Assembly (NCBI GenBank): GCA_002368155.1
Contig: AP018180.1
Coordinates: 2,265,947 to 2,329,946, forward strand
Length of the DNA stretch: 64,000 bases
Source of the DNA: Nostoc carneum NIES-2107
GTDB lineage: Bacteria > Cyanobacteriota > Cyanobacteriia > Cyanobacteriales > Nostocaceae
Reading direction: 5' to 3'
Shown: positions 57,035 to 64,000 of the stretch, one piece after another
Layout of the letters: every line of letters starts with the position of its first letter
How positions within the stretch are numbered: position 1 is the stretch's first letter
The notes under the pieces: model-generated
Told to the model about the DNA's origin: nothing
What the model saw: only the letters and a program-made list of their open reading frames with translations
Databases searched by the model: none
Made by a program: the position numbers and the translations under genes

Positions 57035-57450
57035 TACTTACAAGCACAAATACACTAAAAAATTAAGTATTTTTATTTAGAGTTTATAGCAACTCACAAT
57101 ACTTATTTATATTTTTATTTCACTTAGCAAAAAAATTAAAAATTTAGCTATCAACCATCAATTAACTGCACGCTAAACCAGCAACAATTACTGAGTATAA
57201 ATTTTAGATAATCCTCTAAAATACATACTGTAAAATATGAGGATTAACTGCGTCTATAATATTCCTTCATAAATAATAGAACTTGCTCATCAATTCCTTA
57301 AATTCTTAGGGCTTAATAATGCTGTGCTTTTAGCATATTTTTAATGCCAATAGTAAGAAAATTTCAAGAAAACTTCCTGACAAGATTTTTGAATTTTCCG
57401 TATGCATTATTCCGGAATAATCGCAAGTTGGTGTGTCAAAAGGAATATCG
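57035..57450. other. AT-rich spacer
   Basis: No gene is recognised. The stretch is strongly AT-rich and should contain the promoter of the second peptidoglycan-binding gene. An AAGGAAT ribosome site lies at 57440-57446. Confidence 0.45.
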
Positions 57451-57978
57451 GTGTTAGTACAAAGAACAATAATGAGTGAAATTGGCCTGCTGATGACAGG
57501 CGTGTTAGCAACAGGACAACCATCATTGCCCAGTTTACCGGAGCAGCAACCACTTCATATAGAAAATGGCTTGGAAAATTCCATACAAGAGCAGTCATCG
57601 CAGGTAATTATAGCTGCTCGAGTTACGCCACCAGAATTTATGGAGATAGATGGAACTTCCTTAGCTACCTCGCCATCACTTAATGTTAATAAAAAAACTC
57701 TAGTTGATAAAAATTATCAGACTGTAATTGCAGACAGTATGAGAGTTAAAGCCAGAGTGAGAAAATATAGTAATCAATTGCCAATTATTCGGTTTGGTAG
57801 CTCAGGTAGTTCGGTGAGAGTCTTACAAAGGCTGTTAATTTCTCATGGTTATGGAATGCGAGTTGATGGAGTTTTTGGGCCATTAACAGAGACAGCTGTC
57901 AAAGCATTTCAAAATCGGCGGAGCTTAATAGTAGATGGAATTGTTGGTAATAGAACATGGCGTGAGTTGACAATTTAG
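57451..57978 (+). CDS. Peptidoglycan-binding domain protein (PG_binding_1)
   Basis: The 175-residue protein starts at a GTG at 57451, chosen for the AAGGAAT ribosome site 5-11 nt upstream. GTG 57433 (181 residues) and ATG 57472 are alternatives. The N-terminal ~110 residues are Ser/Pro/Gln-rich and lack a domain. The C-terminal 65 are a PG_binding_1 domain (IRFGSSGSSVRVLQRLLI ... DGVFGPLTETAVKAFQ ... DGIVGNRTWREL) about 60% identical to the gene at 56590. Confidence 0.82.
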   Translation: MLVQRTIMSEIGLLMTGVLATGQPSLPSLPEQQPLHIENGLENSIQEQSSQVIIAARVTPPEFMEIDGTSLATSPSLNVNKKTLVDKNYQTVIADSMRVKARVRKYSNQLPIIRFGSSGSSVRVLQRLLISHGYGMRVDGVFGPLTETAVKAFQNRRSLIVDGIVGNRTWRELTI

Positions 57979-57991
57979 TCAAAAATTGCAG

Positions 57992-58046
57992 AGACGCGAT
58001 TCATCGCGTCTGTACAAAAATTGCAGAGACGCGATTCATCGTGTCT
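57992..58046. repeat. Two AGACGCGATTCATCG palindromes in tandem
   Basis: Units at 57992-58011 and 58027-58046 are 35 bp apart, each followed by GTACAA. They lie between convergent genes and could form two terminator-like hairpins. Confidence 0.75.
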
Positions 58047-58114
58047 GTACAAGAGTCAAGAGTTACTAGTATTTACCAATGACCAATGACAAATGACCAA
58101 TGACTAATGCCAAA

Positions 58115-60535
58115 TTAACGATACTGATGCTGCTCTAATAAATGTTGCGCTCTCGGCTTGTAAATTAAGTAGAATAAAGCCTCTATATAGCGCAATAAGT
58201 CTTCTCGTTTTTCTTGGGAACTAAAGTTCCAAAAACCGTAGATTCTTGCTAAAGTAAGCAGCTTGGTTGTGTGAATTTTCCAAGTGTATGTACTGTAAAC
58301 TCGCTCAATACTTTTCTGAGAAATGGTCTGCCAATAGTCAGGATTATGTTCACACTTAGTGACAAATTCTATGATTTTATCGGCAGTTTCTTCTAAATTT
58401 GTAGGGTTGATGTAAAATCCATTAACTTTGTCTTGAATAATTTCTAATGGCCCACCAAATTGTGTAGCAAAGGTTGGTACCCCAGAAATCATAGATTCCA
58501 AAATTGTTAAACCAAAGGCTTCAAATAAAGCAGGTTGGACAAATATACCTTGGTGATCAGCAATGACGCGATAAATTTCCCCAGAATCAGTTTTAGATAA
58601 GCGTACACCTAACCAGCGAATTTTACCGTGGAGATTGTACTGGTCAATAATGTGATAAAGTTTGACAATTTCGTCTTTTTCTTCATTGTCACTTGATTCT
58701 TCTACGCGCAATTTACCTGCTACTAAAATCAAGTTACAATGCTCTTGTAATTCTGGACTTTTACCAAAGCATTCTGCTAAACCTGTGAGGTTTTTAATCC
58801 GATCCAAACGTGCCATTGAGAAAAGTGGACGTTTGTTCAGATCGTCAAGGTTACCAAAGATTTGAGAAGGATCATCTAAGGTAAATAGCATTTCTTTAAT
58901 ACGTTGGCGATCGCTCTCTACTCGGTCTTGAGTCCGGCTATAGGGAAAATAGTAATTTTCATTCACTCCAGGCGGTACCACATTAAACTTAGGACTGAAT
59001 AATTCAATGCCATTCACAACATGGTATAAATCCGGCATGGTGAAGCATTTATAAGATTCATACTGTCCCACACTATCAGGTGTACCGACAATTTCTTGGT
59101 AGGTGCTGCTAATCACAAAATTGGCAGCATTCATGGCAATTAAATCGGCAGTAAATTGTAAGGAGAAATGATATTTATCCTCCAAATCATTCCAGTACAA
59201 ATTACTGAACAAATATTTCGATTTTTCTAAAGCATGGGCAATATTACACTGGGTAACTTTCATGCGTCTTGCTAGTAAAAATGCCACCAAGTTACCATCA
59301 GAATAGTTACCAACAATTAAGTCTGGTCTACCTTGAAATTCTGCACGCAGTTCTTTTTCAGCATCAATGGCGTATGTTTCTAAATAAGGCCAAAACTCAA
59401 ACCGGGAAATCCAGTTTTGCGTCATATTAGGATTAAATTCCCGCAAAGGTACACGCAAAATCCAGGCGTTTTCTGTCCCGTGGACTTTCTCTAAACGTTG
59501 GTTACAAAGGGTACCATCGCTATTGGGTATCAGGCGGGTAAGAATAATCACCTTGGGCTGGACGTTTAGCCCCTCTAAACCTGCTAATCTTGCATCTTCT
59601 TGTAGTTGTGTTTCTAAAGACTTAGCCTGATCGAGGACGTAAACCACCTGACCCCCAGTATCGGGTCGTCCTAATACTCCCTCTTGACCAAACCAACCGT
59701 GGGGAGACACGAGGACGATTCTAAAAATCATCGGAATCCGAGAAATGAAGGCTTCTAAGGTTTGGGGATCGGGAGAGTCGATTAATTCATCAAGAATATT
59801 TAGAGTCTCTTGGGTACGCTGCGCTGTGTTACCCCAACCCGGTTCAAAACCCATTGCTTGTAAGTTAAACCGGAATGCTTCATAGGGTTCATTACTAGGA
59901 CGAGAACTCACAAAAGCTAGGGCTTTCTTGACTTGCTCAGAAAGCTGCTGCTGTGATTTGATGCGATCGCTAATTAGCAACTGCACGCCATTATATTGAT
60001 GTAGGCGCAAAAAATTAAATAGGTTTTCTAGCCATTGTTGGGAGTCTTGGAGTAGTTTGCTAGATAGGTAGCGGTTGAGGAAGTTTACCCCTTTACCAAT
60101 ATTTTTCGGGTCGCGGATTGTGGGAGAGTAGTCATAAAACGGCCCAAAGTCTAGTTCTAGTAAATCACCTTCGTTAGGATGAAATCGGTTGACTATGCGA
60201 TCGCGCATATCCAGAAGTTCTTGCACAGTAATTTGTTCGACTTTCAGGTCTTCAGTTAAGCGATAAACTTCTTGAGAGGCAATCTTGGGGCGGATAATAA
60301 AACAGAGGTTAGAGTCCTCTTGAATAATTTCTTGAGTATAGTAAATTAATTGCCCTAAATGAGAAGAACTGCAAAACTCTGCTGATTTTTCGTACTTGGC
60401 ACAATACTCGCTATAAACATTAATTATATCGTTACGTAACAAGTATTTCTTTTCTTGATGACGTAACTCACTAATAAAGGAACGTAAATCGCTTTTTTCT
60501 TCGCTTTCTAGGAGTGTTTGGATCAATTCAGACAT
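58115..60535 (-). CDS. susA: Sucrose synthase
   Basis: The 806-residue protein matches plant/cyanobacterial sucrose synthase in length and layout: N-terminal regulatory region, then GT4 glycosyltransferase domain (about 270-750) with SPHGWFGQEGVLGRPDTGGQ and the E-x7-E motif EAFGLTILE. It reversibly converts sucrose and NDP to NDP-glucose and fructose. In filamentous diazotrophic cyanobacteria it cleaves sucrose and affects carbon supply to heterocysts. The gene is monocistronic with a long upstream spacer. Confidence 0.95.
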   Translation of the reverse strand: MSELIQTLLESEEKSDLRSFISELRHQEKKYLLRNDIINVYSEYCAKYEKSAEFCSSSHLGQLIYYTQEIIQEDSNLCFIIRPKIASQEVYRLTEDLKVEQITVQELLDMRDRIVNRFHPNEGDLLELDFGPFYDYSPTIRDPKNIGKGVNFLNRYLSSKLLQDSQQWLENLFNFLRLHQYNGVQLLISDRIKSQQQLSEQVKKALAFVSSRPSNEPYEAFRFNLQAMGFEPGWGNTAQRTQETLNILDELIDSPDPQTLEAFISRIPMIFRIVLVSPHGWFGQEGVLGRPDTGGQVVYVLDQAKSLETQLQEDARLAGLEGLNVQPKVIILTRLIPNSDGTLCNQRLEKVHGTENAWILRVPLREFNPNMTQNWISRFEFWPYLETYAIDAEKELRAEFQGRPDLIVGNYSDGNLVAFLLARRMKVTQCNIAHALEKSKYLFSNLYWNDLEDKYHFSLQFTADLIAMNAANFVISSTYQEIVGTPDSVGQYESYKCFTMPDLYHVVNGIELFSPKFNVVPPGVNENYYFPYSRTQDRVESDRQRIKEMLFTLDDPSQIFGNLDDLNKRPLFSMARLDRIKNLTGLAECFGKSPELQEHCNLILVAGKLRVEESSDNEEKDEIVKLYHIIDQYNLHGKIRWLGVRLSKTDSGEIYRVIADHQGIFVQPALFEAFGLTILESMISGVPTFATQFGGPLEIIQDKVNGFYINPTNLEETADKIIEFVTKCEHNPDYWQTISQKSIERVYSTYTWKIHTTKLLTLARIYGFWNFSSQEKREDLLRYIEALFYLIYKPRAQHLLEQHQYR

Positions 60536-61383
60536 AGCAACTCCACAAGATAATTGTATATTTTTAACATCAAGGTCAAGCCAAGGAAAGTATGACGTAT
60601 AAAGTGTGAAATATGAAATCAGCTCGCTGATAGAGCAAAAAGTCTAGCTACTTGTTACACAAGAATAGGCGTGTGACATAGACGCAAAGCTGTCAGCTAG
60701 CCCAGAGAAAGGTATTTTTGACATTACTTTCCTTACGCCTCATAGCGCTTCTTTTTCATACTTCATCCTTTACACTTCATCTTTATAGGCAAATATCCTC
60801 ATCATACTGAGGCCAGCCTAGATACTTTACTTAAAGTATCTATTACTAAGTACTTTTGGCTCTAACTTAAGGCATAGAAATTTACATACTTTTTACAGAT
60901 GCTATCAGCGTTAGTCTATCTGGTAAAAGGTTTGAGACTATTTTATTTATTAGGATAATAATGCATTTGTGTTTGGAATCTGATAATTGAGGTTATAGGG
61001 TAAATATAGATTTTCATGCTTGGTTGTGCCGAAACCTGATGTTAATAGCTGTCCAGAACTGCTTGTTTCATAACTAAATATAATTGCTGGATTCACTATC
61101 GATTAAGTAAATTTTTATCAGCTAGCAACATCCAGCCAACTTTTTAGCGCCATACAGATAAACTACTCTGTGACTTGATTAGACGCTATAAATTAGTAAA
61201 TAAATCAGAACGAAGCCAAAGCTGAGTAGTAAAACCATCAACAAAACTTAATTATTAAATTTTAAAATCAAGCGATTAAATTGTACTTAGATAAACTAAA
61301 ATTAATTTTTACTTTGACCCGAAAAACCCCAAGCCAACATAGCTATAATTACATTACAAAATATTTGAAGCGGGTCGATTAAT
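60536..61383. other. Long upstream region of susA
   Basis: 850 bp without a gene or named repeat. It should contain the susA promoter. I looked for GTA-N8-TAC NtcA sites and found none intact; GTATCTATTACTAA near 60840 is one base off. Confidence 0.45.
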
Positions 61384-61500
61384 ATGGCTAACAATACCCA
61401 AGACTTGGCTCATGTAGACCACAGCATTGGTAATATGATGATTATCACTTTGCTGGCTTTCTGTGGACTAACTTTTATCATTCTTCTGGGAATCTTCTAA
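61384..61500 (+). CDS. 38-residue single-pass membrane peptide
   Basis: MANNTQDLAHVDHSIGN is followed by a hydrophobic run to the end (MMIITLLAFCGL, then TFIILLGIF), so it is a small single-transmembrane protein with a polar, His-containing N-terminus. The frame is short, but a strong hairpin lies directly downstream (61528-61566). Size and layout resemble small subunits of photosynthetic or respiratory complexes, but it matches none that I recognise. Only a weak GAAG ribosome site is seen. Confidence 0.55.
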   Translation: MANNTQDLAHVDHSIGNMMIITLLAFCGLTFIILLGIF

Positions 61501-61527
61501 TAGTTGACACTGTGGCGAAAACATTAT

Positions 61528-61566
61528 GTGGAAGCAGATAAGCTATATAGTTGTGTCTGCTTCCAC
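61528..61566 (+). terminator. Strong hairpin after the 38-residue gene
   Basis: GTGGAAGCAGA and TCTGCTTCCAC form an 11-bp stem around a 17-nt loop, followed by TATTTATTTG. It would end the small gene and, from the other side, the MFS gene. Confidence 0.65.
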
Positions 61567-61616
61567 TATTTATTTGTAAATTACTGCAAATTGAATTTTG
61601 AAATTATTAATTAAAA

Positions 61617-62936
61617 TTAGCTTTCATGTGGCTGAGAAATTAAACCTGTTTCTATATAGATGGGATGTAATATTTTTTTGATTTGTGGTAACTTTCTGGC
61701 AAAATACAAAGCTCCCAAAGCGCAACAAACTCCACCAAATAATAAAGAATTAGCAACTCCAATATAGCTAGCTAAAGCCCCAAAAAATAGATTTCCAAAA
61801 GGTAGAATTCCTAAAAACCCTGTCGTAAATATACTAGTGACTCTACCTCGTTTATTCTCATCTACAAGTACTAATTGCACAAAATTACTAATTGCAGCCA
61901 GAGTTAAAGTATTAGTCATCCCTACGACAAAAATTAACACTAGACAAAGTTCTAAACTAGTTGCATGAGAAAACAGCATTAAACTGAAACCAAGAATTAT
62001 TGTCGAAATTGATATGATTTTTTCCAGTCCTATTGCTTGTCTACGCAGGATTAAATAAAGACCTGCTACTATAGAGCCTAATGCCGAAGCTGTCATGATA
62101 AATCCCATGATTTCAGCATTGCCATTTAAGATTTCTTTGGTAAAGACTGGCATTAAGTTCACATGGGTCATCACCATAAAACAAATCAAAACTTGTAATA
62201 TGAGTACATATTTAATCGGGAGAAAATCGTAAGCGAAAATGAACCCTTCTTTTAAATTTTGCCAAATATTATATTTGGGCGACATAGATTTAGTAGAGAA
62301 GGAATTTATTTTGACAGTTAGAATTGCCGAAATAAAAGGTAAATAGCTAATGCTATCTACCAAAAAGCAGGCTGATGCTCCAATTCTTGCCAAAAACGCA
62401 CCAGCTATCATGGGACTTACGAACTTAGCTGTATTAATTAAGAATGAATGAATCGAAATCGCACTATAAGTATCTGCTTTGTTATCGACAAGTCTAGGAA
62501 TAGTTACCAGACGCGCTGGTAAATCAAAAGCTTTCACAATTCCTTGAAGGATTCCAATGATGATAATCCACTCAACTGTAATCCGTTCGCTGATGCATAA
62601 AAAAGTGAGAGTTCCAGATAAAATAATAGATACTATCTGTGTAGTTAGTAAGACATATCGTAAGTTCCAGCGGTCTAATAATACTCCTACCAAAGGTGTA
62701 ATAACTAAGCCAGTAGCTTGATTGCTAAATCCTGCTATCCCAACTAACATGGCTGAGTTGGTTAGCTGATAAACCATCCATACTAAAGCAAATTGAGTCA
62801 TCCAAGAACCGAAAAAAGATACGCTTTCTCCAATTACAAAACAACATACATTTGCGGATTTAAGCGCAGACGGAATCTGAAAAAAACTCGACTTTAGCCT
62901 GTTTTTTTCAGAATTTACTTGATTAAGTTGTGCCAT
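61617..62936 (-). CDS. Major facilitator superfamily transporter (MFS_3/EntS-like)
   Basis: The 439-residue protein has about twelve hydrophobic segments. The start of the transport domain (GESVSFFGSWMTQFALVWMVYQLT) and the LLDRWNLRYVLL loop after TM2 fit the MFS_3 group, which includes the enterobactin exporter EntS and macrolide efflux proteins. It probably exports a small molecule. No biosynthetic genes are adjacent. Confidence 0.82.
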   Translation of the reverse strand: MAQLNQVNSEKNRLKSSFFQIPSALKSANVCCFVIGESVSFFGSWMTQFALVWMVYQLTNSAMLVGIAGFSNQATGLVITPLVGVLLDRWNLRYVLLTTQIVSIILSGTLTFLCISERITVEWIIIIGILQGIVKAFDLPARLVTIPRLVDNKADTYSAISIHSFLINTAKFVSPMIAGAFLARIGASACFLVDSISYLPFISAILTVKINSFSTKSMSPKYNIWQNLKEGFIFAYDFLPIKYVLILQVLICFMVMTHVNLMPVFTKEILNGNAEIMGFIMTASALGSIVAGLYLILRRQAIGLEKIISISTIILGFSLMLFSHATSLELCLVLIFVVGMTNTLTLAAISNFVQLVLVDENKRGRVTSIFTTGFLGILPFGNLFFGALASYIGVANSLLFGGVCCALGALYFARKLPQIKKILHPIYIETGLISQPHES

Positions 62937-63234
62937 ATTGCCCTTTTTGGTATTTACACCCTGTTTGATGGAGATTTACTGCTGAGGTTTACCAGCCTAA
63001 TTTGCACTGAAAATGACTGGCTTAGTTGAGGTAACTGATTAATTTTGCCCAAGTTTTAGCTTTACTTAAATTTAGGTAATCATAAATTTAGAATACTTAT
63101 TATTTTTTGACAGCAATAGAAAGTAAACCAATTAACTCTTGTGGTTATTGGCTGCATATTTAAATACTATATTTTGATAAAGTAACCGTAGTATTATATA
63201 GGAGATAGAATAAAAATCCAATAGAGCGGAACTT

Positions 63235-63333
63235 ATACCAATTTGAAAAAAGAATGCGACAGATTGTAGGGGCATGGCGTGCCGTGCCCTCTAGAATATA
63301 TTGATGCGTCGCGAACATTTTTTGATTTGGTAT
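63235..63333 (+). mobile_element. MITE-like ATACCAATT element, copy 7
   Basis: A 99-bp copy with ends ATACCAATTTG and GATTTGGTAT. The core palindrome is changed to GGCATGGCGTGCCGTGCC. Confidence 0.8.
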
Positions 63334-63446
63334 CACTGATTAAAGAAGCCAGAACAATTGGGGGATTCTCCCCCAAACCCCCGATTGGGTGACGGTTGCG
63401 TCCCCCAAACCCCCTCCAAAATTATTGTTCGGTTTTTTGTTGAGTA

Positions 63447-63549
63447 ATACCAATTGGAAAAAAGAATGCAACAGATTGTAGGGGCACGGCACGCTGTGCA
63501 ATCTAGAATATATTGATTGATGTGTCGCAAACATTATTTGAATTGGTAT
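63447..63549 (+). mobile_element. MITE-like ATACCAATT element, copy 8
   Basis: A 103-bp copy with ends ATACCAATTGG and GAATTGGTAT. The core is partly degenerate (GGCACGGCACGCTGTGCAAT) and TTGA is duplicated near the right end. It is 113 bp from copy 7 in the same orientation. Confidence 0.8.
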
Positions 63550-63833
63550 TAGCACAGTAAGCGGATGCGTTAGCGATAGCGTAAGTAGGGAGGCATAATT
63601 ATTTGTAGGATGGGTTAGCGATAGCGTAACCCATGCGGGTGTTGGGTTTCGTTCCTCAACCCAACCTACGTCCATCTTATATTTAATTCCCACCAGCTAC
63701 TTAACGCATCCTACGCTGTCATTCATGTATTGAAAACACTATAGATATGCAAATTAGGGTTCTTTATGCATAAATAACTCTAATTTGCTATCAAGAATTT
63801 CGTCAGCCTTAATATTTATTACTTTTCCAATAT

Positions 63834-64000
63834 TTACCAATTTTTTTTCAGCAAGGATTCTAACTCAGCTTGTAAAGCGGCAAAATCCGCAACTCTTGCT
63901 ACTAATAAATTATCCTTACCTGCATCACCTAAGCGCTTTTTCCAATAATCAATACTCTCGGAATTATTTAACCAAAAATTGATGACAGTATCAACTACTT
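63834..64000 (-). CDS. 3' end of an unidentified gene, truncated by the window edge
   Basis: On the minus strand a frame enters at the right edge and runs to TAA at 63834-63836. It gives at least 54 residues (VVDTVINFWLNNSES ... YWKKRLGDAGKDNLLVARVADF ... LQAELESLLKKNW). Composition looks like real protein and ends in a helical charged tail. I do not recognise the family. Confidence 0.5.
   Translation of the reverse strand, partial: VVDTVINFWLNNSESIDYWKKRLGDAGKDNLLVARVADFAALQAELESLLKKNW

Larger units (their letters stand above)
62937..63833. other. Repeat-rich spacer at the right end
   Basis: About 900 bp without a gene but with two ATACCAATT elements (63235-63333 and 63447-63549), a CCCCCAAACCCCC repeat (about 63360-63418) and GGGTTAGCGATAGCGTAACCC palindromes (about 63560-63630). 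Confidence 0.6.

Noticed and set aside
60830-60860. NtcA site upstream of susA
   Set aside because: The best candidate lacks the final TAC of GTA-N8-TAC and no -10 box is properly spaced.
63333-63693. Minus-strand frames of 65 and 117 codons
   Set aside because: They are built from two mobile elements and CCCCCAAA repeats.

Overview
The window looks like chromosome from a filamentous, probably heterocyst-forming cyanobacterium (Nostocales, Nostoc/Anabaena/Calothrix-like). The evidence is the density of HIP1 octamers (GCGATCGC), abundant heptameric short tandem repeats (GGTAATT, GGGGACT/GGGGATT, GTCAACA, GACAAAT), and the gene content: pyruvate:flavodoxin oxidoreductase (nifJ), sucrose synthase (susA), a DevBCA-type exporter, Ycf54, a GAF/AAA sensor kinase, metacaspase-like and STAND NTPase genes. 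No rRNA, tRNA, CRISPR array or prophage was seen.

Layout. 1-4572: 3' part of a very large sensor kinase. 4573-5901: gene-free DNA with a rod-shaped structured RNA candidate (possibly 6S RNA) followed by a terminator. 5902-10267: a TetR regulator and a DevB - DUF2834 - DevC - DevA export operon, with the same palindromic operator in front of tetR and again inside the cluster. 10560-20096: housekeeping genes (ExbB/ExbD, AI-2E-family permease, Nudix hydrolase, lipoprotein, folD, crtE/GGPP synthase, PAP2-related protein, secreted protein, ycf54, SnoaL-like protein, pdxJ). 20362-23489: a tandem pair of related glycosyltransferases. 24595-28218: nifJ.

28219-36069 is an accessory region. It has a palindromic element, a 63-bp tandem repeat open on both strands, and an overlapping two-gene unit. 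The first gene encodes a 1945-residue membrane protein with 14 near-identical HEAT repeats, a NACHT-like P-loop and a second P-loop NTPase. The second encodes a smaller STAND-type NTPase related to that last domain. topA and a sterol desaturase/SDR fusion follow.

40974-45834 is a second accessory island. A small EACC1-like gene carries an in-frame stop. After it comes a caspase - transmembrane - periplasmic-binding-protein fusion gene split by an IS630-type insertion; removing the insertion and one TA copy restores an 812-codon frame exactly. A VapBC-type toxin-antitoxin pair follows. The rest is mutS, a second sensor kinase, a GH57 glucan enzyme, a Ca2+/H+ exchanger, two peptidoglycan-binding-domain proteins, susA, a 38-residue membrane peptide, an MFS exporter and the 3' end of an unknown gene at the right edge.

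Repeats are a main theme. At least eight copies of a ~100-bp element with ATACCAATT termini are scattered through the window, one apparently interrupted by a second inverted-repeat element. Repeat DNA also sits in frame inside three genes (nifJ, mutS and the HEAT/NACHT gene). The best candidates for little-described biology are the ligand-sensing transmembrane caspase with its EACC1-like partner, and the HEAT-NACHT-NTPase plus STAND pair. Both resemble conflict or regulated-cell-death systems of multicellular bacteria; their functions are inferred.
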